Shown: in pieces, positions 42,882-52,703 of the stretch | Layout: the number at the start of each line of letters is the position of its first letter | Numbering within the stretch: position 1 is the first letter of the stretch | Origin: Photobacterium chitinilyticum | GTDB taxonomy: Bacteria > Pseudomonadota > Gammaproteobacteria > Enterobacterales > Vibrionaceae | Direction: 5' to 3' | DNA length: 64,000 nucleotides | Assembly (NCBI RefSeq): GCF_004104355.1 | Contig: NZ_RJLM01000017.1 | Location: 1-64,000, forward strand | Notes under the pieces: model-generated | The model's database searches: none | Told to the model about the DNA's origin: nothing | Seen by the model: only the letters and a program-made list of their open reading frames with translations | Translations under genes and position numbers: made by a program

Positions 42882-43271
42882 CTATTTGTTGTTGTTAATG
42901 AATAAAACCGGCCCAAAGATATTAATTCCAAGTGCCAGCAAATAGGTCAGTTTGAGGGGAACAAGTTCCACCTCTATATACAGGTAAACAATGGCAAAAA
43001 GAATGACTGTTATGAGTATTTTAAGCACTTCGCCGCCATAAATTGACGCCATGATCAGTCGGGCCTTGCGGGCACCACTAAACAGAAAGGCACAGGCAGC
43101 AAAGACAGCATTGGCAATCACAAAGATGCCGCCACCGATTAATGCAGAGATTCCCCAGTCAACACTGACAGCAAAGACTGCCAGTAATGCCGTTGTCAAA
43201 ACGACGCCAGATTGTAGCAAGAGTAACCGTTTCGCCAATTGGCGTCCCGGTCGAACTAGCGCCGATACCAT
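42882..43271 (-). CDS. atpI: ATP synthase subunit I
   Basis: A 129-residue protein with four membrane helices that assists c-ring assembly. I chose the ATG at 43271 (MVSALVRPGRQLAKRLL), with a GAGGAAC site seven bases upstream; starts at 43292 and 43343 exist but have no such site. First gene of the atp operon; sequence conservation is low, as usual. Confidence 0.9.
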   Translation of the reverse strand: MVSALVRPGRQLAKRLLLLQSGVVLTTALLAVFAVSVDWGISALIGGGIFVIANAVFAACAFLFSGARKARLIMASIYGGEVLKILITVILFAIVYLYIEVELVPLKLTYLLALGINIFGPVLFINNNK

Positions 43272-43341
43272 GTATTCGTTCCTCGAGTCCATTCCACTAC
43301 ACAAACGTCGTGCTGGGAAAACTGCGAAAATTATACGACTC

Positions 43342-43363
43342 ATTAGATTGAATGCAATCTAAT
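43342..43363. promoter_or_regulatory. nine-base palindrome upstream of atpI
   Basis: ATTAGATTG, loop AATG, CAATCTAAT: a perfect inverted repeat about 70 bases upstream of atpI and beside the parB terminator. It could be an operator of the atp operon or an mRNA leader hairpin. Confidence 0.55.
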
Positions 43364-43370
43364 CGCAGTC

Positions 43371-43396
43371 AAAAAAAGTGTTAGATTTTACAACAC
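43371..43396 (-). terminator. weak terminator after parB
   Basis: On the minus strand, GTGTT and AACAC form a five-base stem with a nine-base loop, followed by TTTTTTT. It lies about 55 bases after the parB stop. Confidence 0.55.
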
Positions 43397-43449
43397 AATA
43401 ACCTGATCACATCATCGTAATCTTTGCAACACAATACAAACATCACAGG

Positions 43450-44343
43450 TCACATTTTATGACCAAACATTGCAATAAATTGCTTTAGCTTGTGAGCTTC
43501 ATCAAAACTAAAAACAATTTTGCCCTTACCATTCTTCTGCTGATTAATTGCCACCTGGGTGCCAAAGTGTTCACTTAAATGGTTTTCGGCCGCTTCAAGC
43601 TCTGTGTTAACCGGCTTCACTGTCGACTCAGCAGCCGGCTGCAATAATTTCTTCACCAGCTTTTCGGCGTCTCGCACCGTTAACAGTTTGGCAACAACAA
43701 TTTGTGCCGCCTCTAATTGTAATTCTGATTCGAGCGCAAGCAGGGCACGGGCATGACCCATTTCGAGCTGTCGCTGCTCGACCATCCGCTTGACTGGCTC
43801 TGCCAGCTGGTTTAATCGCAACAGGTTTGATACAGCAGCTCGCGACTTGCCAACCGCTTCGGCCACCTGCTGGTGGGTCAGCGCAAACTCATTCTGCAAC
43901 CGTTCCAGCGCCTGCGCCTCTTCTATTGCGTTGAGATCTTCACGCTGGATGTTCTCGATAAGCGCGATAGCCACCGTCGCCCGATCATTAACATCCTTAA
44001 TAATACAAGGGACTTTCTGAAGCCCAGCTTGACGGGCAGCTCGCCAGCGTCGCTCTCCGGCAATGATTTCAAACTGCTGCGGTGCCACTTCGCGCACCAC
44101 AATTGGCTGAATCACTCCTTGAGCACGAATAGAATCTGACAGTTCGGCCAATGCCTCATCTGACATATCTTTGCGGGGCTGAAATTTACCGGGCTGTAGT
44201 ATCTGTACTGACAGATCTTTCAGTGTACCGTCAGCTGATAGCGACTGTGCCTGCTCGGCACCCTTTTGTTTCGCCTGTGCTACCGAACTGGTTGCCAGCA
44301 GCGCATCAAGGCCTTTTCCAAGGCCTCGCTTATTCATGTTCAT
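43450..44343 (-). CDS. parB: chromosome partitioning protein ParB
   Basis: CTP-dependent clamp that loads at parS and spreads around the origin region. The 297-residue protein begins MNMNKRGLGKGLDALLA and has the ParB N-domain with the CTP-site motif GERRWRAARQAG near residues 116-127 and ENIQREDLNAIEEA; a helix-turn-helix follows (LTHQQVAEAVGKSRAAVSNL) and a C-terminal dimer domain. It partners parA immediately upstream. Candidate parS sites are at 62305, 58860 and 20022. Confidence 0.96.
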   Translation of the reverse strand: MNMNKRGLGKGLDALLATSSVAQAKQKGAEQAQSLSADGTLKDLSVQILQPGKFQPRKDMSDEALAELSDSIRAQGVIQPIVVREVAPQQFEIIAGERRWRAARQAGLQKVPCIIKDVNDRATVAIALIENIQREDLNAIEEAQALERLQNEFALTHQQVAEAVGKSRAAVSNLLRLNQLAEPVKRMVEQRQLEMGHARALLALESELQLEAAQIVVAKLLTVRDAEKLVKKLLQPAAESTVKPVNTELEAAENHLSEHFGTQVAINQQKNGKGKIVFSFDEAHKLKQFIAMFGHKM

Positions 44344-44352
44344 TGCTTACCC

Positions 44353-45147
44353 TTATGCATCCACAGTACCGGCACTGCGCTCGACTTCGTCGCGACGAAT
44401 AATTTCACCGGCTAGGGCCAGATAAGCCTTGGCGCCGCTGGAATACTTATCGTAGTACATTGCCGGACGCCCGTGGCTCGGTGCTTCTGCCAGACGGACA
44501 TTACGTGGGATCACGGTACGGTAGACTTTCTCACCAAAGTGCTTTTTCAGCTGTTGGGAGACTTCATTTGCCAACCGGTTACGCGGGTCATACATGGTGC
44601 GAAGCAACCCTTCAATCTTCAGGTCGGCATTCACCACGGCGGTCAATTTGCTGATGGTATCCATCAAAGCGGTCAGGCCTTCCAGCGCAAAATATTCACA
44701 CTGCATAGGGACAAGCACAGAATCAGCTGCTGTCATTGCGTTGATTGTAAGAAGGTTTAAGGCCGGAGGACAATCGATAAAGATGAAATCATAGTTATCA
44801 CGAACTACCTCCAAAGCATTACGCAGGCGAACTTCGCGGGCAAATACTTCCATCAGCTTGATTTCAGCGGCTGTCACATCACCATTGGCCGCTATCAGAT
44901 GATAACCGCCGGTCGTTTCGGTGATCGCCACCTCACTAAACGGGGTTTCTTCGACCAGAAGATCATACGCTGTTGCATCAACCTGGTACTTATCGACACC
45001 GCTGGCCATGGTGGCATTTCCCTGCGGGTCCAGATCAATGACTAGAACTTTACGCTGTGTCGCAGCCAATGAAGCCGCTAGATTGACGCAAGTGGTGGTT
45101 TTACCCACGCCTCCTTTCTGATTGGCAACCGCTATGATTCTTCCCAC
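44353..45147 (-). CDS. parA: chromosome partitioning ATPase ParA
   Basis: A Walker-type (MinD/ParA superfamily) ATPase that moves ParB-parS complexes. The 264-residue protein has the deviant Walker A loop NQKGGVGKTT near residues 9-18 with signature Lys, Walker A' VLVIDLDPQGNATM and Walker B FIFIDCPPALNLLT. There is no N-terminal DNA-binding extension, so it is the short chromosomal (Soj) type. It follows rsmG by 16 bases. Confidence 0.97.
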   Translation of the reverse strand: MGRIIAVANQKGGVGKTTTCVNLAASLAATQRKVLVIDLDPQGNATMASGVDKYQVDATAYDLLVEETPFSEVAITETTGGYHLIAANGDVTAAEIKLMEVFAREVRLRNALEVVRDNYDFIFIDCPPALNLLTINAMTAADSVLVPMQCEYFALEGLTALMDTISKLTAVVNADLKIEGLLRTMYDPRNRLANEVSQQLKKHFGEKVYRTVIPRNVRLAEAPSHGRPAMYYDKYSSGAKAYLALAGEIIRRDEVERSAGTVDA

Positions 45148-45163
45148 GAAAAAACCTCATCAA

Positions 45164-45784
45164 TTAATCCTTTGCAGCCAAGATTACTAGATGGCGCTCG
45201 CCATCTAGCTCAGGGACTTGCAAAGATTTGACCTCTGTCACAGAACACCACTCCGGCAGCTCTGTTACCTCTTGTTGATTAAACTGTCCTTTCAGCGCCA
45301 TAAAACACCCGGTCTCTTTCGGCAGGTGATGGCACCAGGACACCATATCATTCATTGACGCAAACGCACGACTCAGTACCGCATCAAAGCCAACTTCCGG
45401 CTGAAATTCCTCAACCCGGCTCTGAACAGGCGTAACATTGTTAATCCCCAGCTCGTGGATCACCTGGCGAATAAAGCGAATTCGCTTACCCAGGCTATCA
45501 AGCAGGGTAAAGTTTTTATCCGGATTCATGATAGCCAGCGGGATCCCAGGCAACCCCGGTCCCGTACCGACATCGATAAAGCGTTCACCTTGAAGGTGAG
45601 TACTTACAACAATACTATCCATGATATGTTTCACCAACATCTCATGCGGATCGCGAACAGAGGTCAGATTATATGCTTTGTTCCACTTGTGTAGCAGGGC
45701 AACATAACCAACCAGTTGCTCTGCCTGTTGTTCTGTGACCTCAAGGTCAGTTTGCGCGATAAGTTGCGCCAAACGTTGTTTCAC
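45164..45784 (-). CDS. rsmG: 16S rRNA m7G527 methyltransferase RsmG
   Basis: GidB enzyme that methylates G527 of 16S rRNA; its loss gives low-level streptomycin resistance in many bacteria. The 206-residue protein has the SAM site [17 protein letters not shown] near residues 66-82 and YNLTSVRDP near the N-terminus. It follows mnmG by nine bases, the classic gidA-gidB pair. Confidence 0.97.
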   Translation of the reverse strand: MKQRLAQLIAQTDLEVTEQQAEQLVGYVALLHKWNKAYNLTSVRDPHEMLVKHIMDSIVVSTHLQGERFIDVGTGPGLPGIPLAIMNPDKNFTLLDSLGKRIRFIRQVIHELGINNVTPVQSRVEEFQPEVGFDAVLSRAFASMNDMVSWCHHLPKETGCFMALKGQFNQQEVTELPEWCSVTEVKSLQVPELDGERHLVILAAKD

Positions 45785-45793
45785 TGATGACTC

Positions 45794-47683
45794 CTATTCG
45801 CCTTTCTTAAGCATGCCTTGTTTTTTTAGGTAGACCAACAGCAGAGAAATTGCCGCCGGCGTAATGCCCGAGATCCGTGATGCCATGCCAATGGATTCCG
45901 GCTTGGCATCATTTAGTTTTGCGATAACCTCGTTAGACAGGCCTTTTACTACGCTGTAATCCAATTCAAACGGCAGCTTGGTGTTTTCATGACGCAACGA
46001 TTTCTCAACTTCGTCTTTCTGGCGATCGATATAGCCCTGGTATTTCACCTGGATTTCAACTTGTTCGCTCGCCTGGACATCATCATGGGCTGGAGCATAG
46101 GCCTCAATAGCCGTTAATTGCTCGTAGGTCACCTCGGGGCGACGCAGCAGATCCTCACCACTGGCCTCACGGGCGATAGGTGTTTTGAGGATCTTATTCA
46201 GCACATCGACATGATCCGATGTCGGGTTAATCCAAATATCTTTAAGACGCTGGCGTTCTTGCGCAATATTTTCGATTTTCTGGTTAAAACGCGCCCAACG
46301 CTCGTCATCAACTAAACCATACTGGCGACCAATTTCGGTCAAACGTAAATCTGCATTGTCTTCACGCAGTAGTAGACGGTATTCGGCACGGGAGGTAAAC
46401 ATCCGGTACGGTTCTTTGGTCCCCATGGTCGAGAGGTCATCAATCAAAACCCCCATATACGCCTGGTCGCGACGTGGACTCCACCCTTCTTTGTCCTGTG
46501 CCAGCAATGCGGCATTCATGCCAGCCAGCAAGCCCTGTGCGGCCGCTTCTTCATAGCCTGTTGTGCCGTTGATTTGACCGGCAAAGAACAGGCCCTGGAT
46601 AAATTTGGTTTCGAAGGTCTGCTTTAAATCACGAGGATCGAAGAAATCGTATTCAATGGCATAGCCCGGGCGGACAATAGCCGCATTTTTAAAGCCCTGC
46701 ATTGAACGGACAATTTGTATCTGAACATCAAACGGCAAACTGGTCGAAATACCATTCGGGTATAGCTCGTGAGTCGTCAGGCCTTCAGGCTCGATAAAGA
46801 TTTGATGGCTGTTCTTGTCGGCAAAACGCATCACCTTGTCTTCAATTGATGGACAATAACGCGGACCAATACCTTCGATCACGCCGGAATACATCGGGCT
46901 ACGATCTAAATTATTACGGATCACCTCATGGGTTTGCTCGTTGGTATGGGTGATAAAACACGGGATCTGACGCGGATGATCCGAAGTCTTGCCCATAAAC
47001 GAAAACAGCGGCGTTGGATTGTCACCGTGCTGTGCCTCCAGTAGGCTGAAATCAACCGTACGGGCATCAATACGCGGCGGAGTACCTGTTTTCAGACGAT
47101 CCACACGGAATGGCAATTCACGTAGACGTGAAGCCAGAGCGATCGACGGAGGATCCCCTGCACGGCCACCGCTGTAATTTTCCAAACCGATATGGATTTT
47201 GCCACCGAGGAAAGTACCGACGGTAAGAACAACTGCTTTACCGCGGAATTTAAGTCCCATTTCGGTGACCACACCAACAACACGATCATTTTCCACGATC
47301 AGATCATCAACCGATTGCTGGAACAGCATTAAGTTGGGCTGATTTTCCAGCTTTTCACGCACAGCAGCCTTGTACAGTGCACGGTCAGCCTGGGCACGGG
47401 TTGCACGAACAGCCGGGCCTTTCGATGAATTCAGCGTTCTGAACTGGATCCCGCCTTTGTCAATCGCCTGAGCCATCAGACCACCCAGGGCATCAACTTC
47501 TTTAACCAGGTGTCCTTTCCCGATCCCGCCAATGGCCGGGTTGCATGACATCTGTCCCAACGTATCGATGTTATGCGTCAAAAGTAAGGTTTTTTGTCCC
47601 ATTCGGGCAGCAGCCAAAGCGGCTTCAGTGCCGGCATGGCCACCACCTACCACGATGACATCAAAATTTTCCTGGTAAAACAT
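45794..47683 (-). CDS. mnmG: tRNA wobble uridine modification enzyme MnmG
   Basis: FAD enzyme (GidA) that with MnmE adds the cmnm5 group at tRNA U34. The 629-residue protein opens [20 protein letters not shown] with the Rossmann FAD loop near residues 8-27, has [20 protein letters not shown], the catalytic cysteine in [20 protein letters not shown] and the C-terminal helical domain. It borders oriC on the left and reads away from it, as in E. coli. Confidence 0.98.
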   Translation of the reverse strand: MFYQENFDVIVVGGGHAGTEAALAAARMGQKTLLLTHNIDTLGQMSCNPAIGGIGKGHLVKEVDALGGLMAQAIDKGGIQFRTLNSSKGPAVRATRAQADRALYKAAVREKLENQPNLMLFQQSVDDLIVENDRVVGVVTEMGLKFRGKAVVLTVGTFLGGKIHIGLENYSGGRAGDPPSIALASRLRELPFRVDRLKTGTPPRIDARTVDFSLLEAQHGDNPTPLFSFMGKTSDHPRQIPCFITHTNEQTHEVIRNNLDRSPMYSGVIEGIGPRYCPSIEDKVMRFADKNSHQIFIEPEGLTTHELYPNGISTSLPFDVQIQIVRSMQGFKNAAIVRPGYAIEYDFFDPRDLKQTFETKFIQGLFFAGQINGTTGYEEAAAQGLLAGMNAALLAQDKEGWSPRRDQAYMGVLIDDLSTMGTKEPYRMFTSRAEYRLLLREDNADLRLTEIGRQYGLVDDERWARFNQKIENIAQERQRLKDIWINPTSDHVDVLNKILKTPIAREASGEDLLRRPEVTYEQLTAIEAYAPAHDDVQASEQVEIQVKYQGYIDRQKDEVEKSLRHENTKLPFELDYSVVKGLSNEVIAKLNDAKPESIGMASRISGITPAAISLLLVYLKKQGMLKKGE

Positions 47684-47769
47684 GAAACTACCTCAGGTGT
47701 ACGAAATTGCCAGTGCGTATCTGCGAGCAAGGGTGGATCATTCTATCCTTTTTCTGAGAAAGAGAAAAA

Positions 47770-48119
47770 CTTTAGTGAAGATCATTTGATCAAGGAAAAA
47801 GGCTCTATTAAATATATATAAGATCTTTTAAAGAGATCTTCTGTTAGATCTATTATATAGATCGCCCGATCGTGTGGATAACCGATAAATGATCCTAATG
47901 ATCATTAGGTTATAGAGGATCATTAGCTGTGGAGCAGCTTGGATCTTCATAAGGATTAGCTGGGATCAAAACGGCCACTTATCAACAGGGGGGAAGGGGC
48001 TATAAACTTATTCAATGGATAACTATGGGTTGATCACCGTTTAGATCTATAGTTATCCACAGAAAAAAGATTAAAAAAGACCAATAAATGGAGTGTTTTT
48101 GACCAGAATTTTATCCACA
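47770..48119. other. replication origin oriC of chromosome 1
   Basis: Between mnmG and mioC. Three GATCT units at 47822, 47835 and 47847 and a GATC at 47860 are spaced 12-13 bases apart and form the A/T-rich unwinding element. DnaA boxes are TGTGGATAA 47873-47881 (reverse), TTATCAACA 47979-47987, TTATCCACA 48053-48061 and TTATCCACA 48111-48119, plus a weaker AATGGATAA at 48014-48022 (reverse). There are about 14 GATC sites in roughly 270 bases, for Dam and SeqA control. A perfect 16-base palindrome CCTAATGATCATTAGG lies at 47894-47909. No gene is present from 47684 to 48110. Confidence 0.95.
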
Positions 48120-48557
48120 GAAGGTGTTTTTCCAGGTTTCTAGCCATAGTTCTGCGGGATCTTCAGGTACGGGATCTTGGGATACATCGATATCAAGACG
48201 TTCTCCGAGACGCGTTGCCCCGAGTGAATGAAGTTGTAGATCGAGTTTTTTGGCTGCGGCACAGAAGGTGTCATAGCTGCTGTCACCGAGGCCGATGATC
48301 GCATATTTTAGCGACGATAAATCCGGTTTCTGCTCGCTGAGTTGCTGGATAAACGGCTGGATATTGTCTGGAAACTCACCGGCTCCATGAGTAGAACAAA
48401 CCACCAACCAGATAGAGCTCTGGTTTAGTTCGGTGAAATCGGCGTTGTTGACGGTATCGGTTTGGTGACCTTCCTGCTCAAGCAGTTCGGCCAGATGGTC
48501 AGCAACGTATTCGGCACCGCCCAGGGTGCTGCCGGTGATAAGGGTGATATGACTCAT
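48111..48557 (-). CDS. mioC: flavodoxin-like protein MioC
   Basis: A 148-residue FMN-binding flavodoxin; the FMN phosphate loop is TGSTLGGAEYVADHL near residues 8-22, with later STHGAGEFPDNI and GLGDSSYDTFCAAA. In E. coli it supports biotin synthase, and its transcription runs into oriC. Here it also reads toward oriC, and its last two codons and stop (TGT GGA TAA) are themselves a perfect DnaA box on the minus strand. Confidence 0.95.
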   Translation of the reverse strand: MSHITLITGSTLGGAEYVADHLAELLEQEGHQTDTVNNADFTELNQSSIWLVVCSTHGAGEFPDNIQPFIQQLSEQKPDLSSLKYAIIGLGDSSYDTFCAAAKKLDLQLHSLGATRLGERLDIDVSQDPVPEDPAELWLETWKNTFCG

Positions 48558-48658
48558 AGTATCCTCAGGGTAAACAGAGTGTTTGCTCCTGATTGTACTG
48601 GCTGCTCGGCAAGATTAAAGAGATAAGCGGTAGGTTTATTCACAGGCTGGCAAATGAC

Positions 48659-48700
48659 AAGGCCGGGCAGAGGGGGATCCCTTTGTCCGGCTTTTTATTA
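48659..48700. terminator. hairpin between mnmE and mioC
   Basis: GCCGGGCAGAGGG and CCCTTTGTCCGGC form an imperfect stem around GGGATC. A TTTTTATT tract follows on the plus strand but not on the minus strand, so as a terminator it points right, although the gene ending beside it (mnmE, 48720) reads left. Confidence 0.5.
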
Positions 48701-48719
48701 TGATCGACGGTGGATCCGG

Positions 48720-50087
48720 TTACTTGCCAATGCAGAAAGAGGTAAAGATCCGGCCGAGAAGATCATCGGAGGTGAACTCGCCGGTGATCTCACTCAGGTG
48801 CTGCTGTGCCAGGCGTAGCTCTTCAGCCAGTATTTCTCCGGCCATAAAGCCTTCTAGCTGGTCTTTGCCTGTCTCAAGGTGCTCTGCGGCGCGCTCCAGT
48901 GCCTCTAGGTGGCGACGGCGGGCCATGAAGCCCCCCTCCGTGGTGCCGGAAAAGCCCATGCACTCCTTCAGGTGCTCACGAAGGCTCTCTACCCCTTCTC
49001 CTGTTCGGGCCGACAGGCGGATCAGTGTCGGGTTGTTGACGTGACAGATCCCGGCTTCTTCGCCAGTCAGCTCGACTTTGTTGCGGATCACTGTCAGCCC
49101 CATGCTGTCGGGCAGGCGTTCAATGAAGTCCGGCCAGATTTCTTTGGGATTGGTGGCATCGGTGGTGGTGCCGTCAACCATGAACAGTACGCGGTCGGCC
49201 TGCTGAATTTCATCCCATGCGCGCTCGATGCCGATACGTTCGACTTCGTCAGTAGCTTCTCGAAGGCCGGCGGTATCGATGATATGCAGCGGCATACCAT
49301 CGATATGGATATGCTCGCGAAGCACATCACGGGTAGTCCCGGCAATATCCGTGACAATGGCGGAGTCTTTGCCTGACAGGGCATTGAGCAGGCTGGATTT
49401 ACCGGCATTGGGGCGGCCGGCTATGACCACTTTCATCCCCTCGCGCATGATCGCGCCCTGGTTGGCTTCGCGGCGAACGGCATCCAGACGCTCGATGATG
49501 CCATAGAGATCGCCGCTGACCTTGCCGTCGGAAAGAAAGTCGATTTCTTCTTCCGGAAAATCAATGGCTGCCTCTACGTAAATTCGCAGGTGGATCACTG
49601 CCTCTACCAGTTCGTTGACTCGGGTTGAAAATGCGCCCTGTAGCGACTGGAAGGCGCTTTTGGCTGCTTCTTCGGAGCTGGCATCAATGAGATCGGCGAT
49701 TGCCTCTGCCTGTGCGAGGTCGAGCTTGTCGTTCATGAACGCGCGCTCAGAGAACTCTCCCGGGCGAGCGGGGCGGATACCATCGATTTTCAGGATACGC
49801 CTGATCATCATATCCATCAGGACAGGACCTCCGTGCCCCTGCAGCTCTAGGACATCCTCTCCGGTAAAGGAGTTCGGCCCTTTAAAGAATAAAGCGATGC
49901 CCTGATCCAGTGCGATCCCGTCTTCATTTTTAAACGGCAGGTATTCAGCATAGCGGGTTTTGAGTTCACGGCCGGCAACCGCGAGTGCGACCTCGTTGGC
50001 CATTGGGCCCGAGACGCGAATAATGCCGACGCCGCCACGGCCCGGAGGAGTAGCTTGCGCAACAATGGTATCAGTATGTTCGATCAT
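48720..50087 (-). CDS. mnmE: tRNA modification GTPase MnmE
   Basis: K+-activated dimeric GTPase (TrmE) that works with MnmG in U34 modification. The 455-residue protein has an N-terminal formyl-THF-binding domain with [16 protein letters not shown], a central helical domain, an inserted G domain with the P-loop GRPNAGKSS near residue 225, DIAGTTRD and [13 protein letters not shown], and the C-terminal catalytic CIGK. It lies between mioC and yidC, as in E. coli. Confidence 0.98.
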   Translation of the reverse strand: MIEHTDTIVAQATPPGRGGVGIIRVSGPMANEVALAVAGRELKTRYAEYLPFKNEDGIALDQGIALFFKGPNSFTGEDVLELQGHGGPVLMDMMIRRILKIDGIRPARPGEFSERAFMNDKLDLAQAEAIADLIDASSEEAAKSAFQSLQGAFSTRVNELVEAVIHLRIYVEAAIDFPEEEIDFLSDGKVSGDLYGIIERLDAVRREANQGAIMREGMKVVIAGRPNAGKSSLLNALSGKDSAIVTDIAGTTRDVLREHIHIDGMPLHIIDTAGLREATDEVERIGIERAWDEIQQADRVLFMVDGTTTDATNPKEIWPDFIERLPDSMGLTVIRNKVELTGEEAGICHVNNPTLIRLSARTGEGVESLREHLKECMGFSGTTEGGFMARRRHLEALERAAEHLETGKDQLEGFMAGEILAEELRLAQQHLSEITGEFTSDDLLGRIFTSFCIGK

Positions 50088-50167
50088 AATTTTGGCTTTG
50101 CTGTGTAAATTCGCTGCAATTGTAAACAGACTAGTTGGGAAAGCCTAGTCATCGCAAGCAGAAACAA

Positions 50168-50193
50168 AAAAGGCGACCTTAAGGTCGCCTTTT
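50168..50193. terminator. terminator after yidC
   Basis: AAAAGGCGACCTT pairs perfectly with AAGGTCGCCTTTT. On the minus strand it ends the yidC transcript 16 bases after the stop, ahead of mnmE. Confidence 0.9.
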
Positions 50194-50208
50194 GGTTTGG
50201 GTGTCACA

Positions 50209-51822
50209 TTACTTTGAATGCAGACCTTTCTTCTCTAGCGAACGGTAGATGAGCGTTTGCTGGATCAGTGTCACCACGTTAGAAACTAGCCAGTAAAGTA
50301 CTAGGCCTGACGGGAAGAACAGGAAGAAGAAGGTGAACATCACAGGCATGAAGGTCATGATCTTCTGCTGCATCGGATCGGTAACCGTGCTCGGGCTCAT
50401 TTTCTGGATCATGAACATCGACGCACCCATCAGGATCGGCAGGATATAGTACGGGTCTTGTGCTGACAGGTCATGGATCCAGCCGAAGAATGGCGAGTGA
50501 CGCAGTTCAACCGACTCCATCAGTGACCAGTACAGGGCAATGAAGATTGGCATCTGTAGCAAGATAGGCAGACAGCCACCCAGTGGGTTGACTTTCTCTT
50601 TCTTGTACAGCTCCATCATTTCCTGGCTCATTCGCTGGCGGTCATCGCCCAGACGCTCACGCATAGCTGCCAGTTTAGGCTGCAGCATACGCATTTTTGC
50701 CATCGAGGTGTACTGAGCTTTCGTTAGCGGGTACATCGCACCACGAACGATAAACGTCAGCATCATAATCGCAATACCCCAGTTTGACACTAGGCCCTGG
50801 ATGAAAGACAGCAGCTTGTGCAGCGGGCTTGCGATAAACCACAACCAACCGTAATCGACGGTCAGATTCAAATTGGCAGCAGTTGCTTCCATCTGATCTT
50901 GTAGTTTAGGACCAACCCATAGCGTTGCGGTTAGTGTCTGCTCACTGCCTGGTGCAACTGTTGCGACCGGCATACGGACACCGATATAGCCCTGATCGTT
51001 GCTGGTACGGGTATACAGCTTGGCTGTCTCGCTACGCGGGATCCATGCTGATACAAAGTAATGCTGTAGCATGGCTGCCCAGCCTTCATTGGAGATAGTC
51101 AGGTTCAGGTTTTTGTCCTGCATATCTTCAAATTTGTATTTTTTGTACTTGGTGTCGTCTGCCGAGTAAGCACCACCACGGTAGGTAGGCATCGTCAGGC
51201 TGCCGCCATCGTCCATCAGGTTTTGCTTAAGCTGGGCATACATCTGTACGCTTGCTGGCGCTGCTGACTGGTTGTTAACGGTGTATTCCACATCGACCGC
51301 GTAGCTGCCGCGCTTAAGAACAAACGTCTTGATGTACTGGATGCCGTCTTTTTCAAACGTCATCGGTACACGTAGTTCGTCTTGGCCGTCAGCCAGTACA
51401 AAGCTTGAAGCATCTACAGACAGCTGGGCACGGCCGGCTGTGGTATCGATACCGTTGGCACCGATCAGGCCAGATTGAGCTGTATAGCTGTGGCCTGCTT
51501 CGTTACGCAGCAAAATAAACGGGTCTTCGGAGTTTAATTCGTTGTCGTAAGCTAGGAGTTGGGCTTCGATCACATCTCCACCAAGCGTATCGACAGTTAG
51601 CGCCAGTACATCTGTATTGATGGTGATTAGGTTATCGGATGTGCTTTGCTCAGTGATCGGCTGACCGTCATCTGAATGTGAAGGAACATCACCACTAGTA
51701 TTGATTTGTTGCTCTACACCCTGTCCTTGTGGTTCAGGGGCGTTGTCCATGTTCCACTGCTGGTACAGCAGGTATGAGACAAACAGTAGTGCAATTAACA
51801 GAATATTGCGTTGGGAATCCAT
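50209..51822 (-). CDS. yidC: membrane protein insertase YidC
   Basis: Inner-membrane insertase acting alone or with SecYEG. The 537-residue gram-negative form has an N-terminal anchor ([20 protein letters not shown]), a large periplasmic beta-sandwich domain (about 60-340) and five core helices with the conserved arginine in [15 protein letters not shown] and the cytoplasmic loop [19 protein letters not shown]. The C-terminus ends in a basic tail. It follows yidD by two bases. Confidence 0.97.
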   Translation of the reverse strand: MDSQRNILLIALLFVSYLLYQQWNMDNAPEPQGQGVEQQINTSGDVPSHSDDGQPITEQSTSDNLITINTDVLALTVDTLGGDVIEAQLLAYDNELNSEDPFILLRNEAGHSYTAQSGLIGANGIDTTAGRAQLSVDASSFVLADGQDELRVPMTFEKDGIQYIKTFVLKRGSYAVDVEYTVNNQSAAPASVQMYAQLKQNLMDDGGSLTMPTYRGGAYSADDTKYKKYKFEDMQDKNLNLTISNEGWAAMLQHYFVSAWIPRSETAKLYTRTSNDQGYIGVRMPVATVAPGSEQTLTATLWVGPKLQDQMEATAANLNLTVDYGWLWFIASPLHKLLSFIQGLVSNWGIAIMMLTFIVRGAMYPLTKAQYTSMAKMRMLQPKLAAMRERLGDDRQRMSQEMMELYKKEKVNPLGGCLPILLQMPIFIALYWSLMESVELRHSPFFGWIHDLSAQDPYYILPILMGASMFMIQKMSPSTVTDPMQQKIMTFMPVMFTFFFLFFPSGLVLYWLVSNVVTLIQQTLIYRSLEKKGLHSK

Positions 51823-51824
51823 CG

Positions 51825-52082
51825 TTACTTATCTCTGTCGTTATGCTTGGTTGGCGGAACGGGGTCAAAACCACCGTCGTTTAAAGGATGACATCTTAAT
51901 AGACGTTTCGCTGCGAACCAACAACCTTTTATTGCTCCATGCGCTTTTATTGCTTCAATTGCGTACTGGGAACATGTAGGGGTATAGCGACAGCGTGGTC
52001 CAATAAGTGGACTTATTGCCAGTTGGTAAAAGCGGACTAGTCCTACGACTAGCCACGCGAAGGGCGAGACAGGCGATGCCAT
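51825..52082 (-). CDS. yidD: membrane protein insertion efficiency factor YidD
   Basis: An 85-residue membrane-associated protein that aids YidC-dependent insertion. It has an amphipathic helix ([20 protein letters not shown]) and the cysteine-rich core [15 protein letters not shown] then [15 protein letters not shown]. Its start overlaps the rnpA 3' end by 34 bases, an overlap common in this operon. Confidence 0.95.
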   Translation of the reverse strand: MASPVSPFAWLVVGLVRFYQLAISPLIGPRCRYTPTCSQYAIEAIKAHGAIKGCWFAAKRLLRCHPLNDGGFDPVPPTKHNDRDK

Positions 52083-52405
52083 AATTTATCCAGCAACTTA
52101 AAGAGCTCTTCGTTGCTCAACTCACTGGCACTTTTCTTGGCGATGACGACAAAATCTTTGGCTGGCAGATCGGCTTGCTTCAGGCGAAAGCTTTCACGCA
52201 CGATGCGCTTGAACTTATTTCTGCCGACAGCAGTTTTGATCTGTTTTTTGGGGACAGCCAAACCGAGACGAGGATGATTGAGGTCGTTAGAGCGGGCAAG
52301 AATAGTTAAGTGGGGAGAGCCAGCACGGTGAGCTTGCTGGAAGACGTTTTTGTAATGTTCGGGAGTTAACAAACGTAACTCCCGATCGAAAGCGAACTTA
52401 TTCAA
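52049..52405 (-). CDS. rnpA: ribonuclease P protein component RnpA
   Basis: Binds the RNase P RNA and helps process tRNA 5' ends. The 118-residue basic protein has the signature [13 protein letters not shown] near residues 63-75. The start is uncertain: no ATG is near, and I take the TTG at 52405 ([10 protein letters not shown]), which aligns with homologues; a TTG three codons earlier (52414) is possible. It follows rpmH closely, the universal rpmH-rnpA-yidD-yidC order. Confidence 0.9.
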   Translation of the reverse strand: MNKFAFDRELRLLTPEHYKNVFQQAHRAGSPHLTILARSNDLNHPRLGLAVPKKQIKTAVGRNKFKRIVRESFRLKQADLPAKDFVVIAKKSASELSNEELFKLLDKLWHRLSRPSRG

Positions 52406-52417
52406 AATAATCAAAGA

Positions 52418-52552
52418 TTACTTAGAAAGACGCTTACGGCCTTTAGCGCGACGTGCGTTGATTGTTGCGCGACCGTTCTTAGTTGCCATGCGAGCACGGA
52501 AGCCGTGGCTACGCTTGCGCTTTAGAACTGAAGGTTGAAAAGTGCGTTTCAT
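52418..52552 (-). CDS. rpmH: 50S ribosomal protein L34
   Basis: A 44-residue, very basic ribosomal protein. It begins [18 protein letters not shown] and ends GRKRLSK, matching L34 along its whole length. It is the first gene of the rnpA-yidD-yidC transcript. A canonical promoter lies 90 bases upstream, and a CCTCT / AGAGG hairpin (52622-52637) lies in its mRNA leader. Confidence 0.97.
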   Translation of the reverse strand: MKRTFQPSVLKRKRSHGFRARMATKNGRATINARRAKGRKRLSK

Positions 52553-52641
52553 GGTATTACCTTAAATTAACTGATCAGTTTTTAAGTTTGTTTCTGGTTT
52601 TCCGACTGCGAACAACCGGTACCTCTAAACAAAGAGGCGGA

Positions 52642-52692
52642 ATTGTAATCACTGACCTTTAAATAGTCAATAATTATACCCGCTGTGAACAA
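52642..52692 (-). promoter_or_regulatory. rpmH promoter with nearby DnaA-like box
   Basis: On the minus strand, TTGACT (52665-52670), 17 bases, then TACAAT (52642-52647): a good sigma-70 promoter for rpmH-rnpA-yidD-yidC. Just upstream, TTGTTCACA (52684-52692) differs from the DnaA-box consensus TTATNCACA at one base. Confidence 0.75.
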
Positions 52693-52703
52693 CGGGCGCT
52701 GAA

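Noticed and set aside
47684-48110. A short gene in the oriC interval
   Set aside because: The interval is explained by DnaA boxes, GATC sites and 13-mers; no frame with a start site and ribosome site is present.
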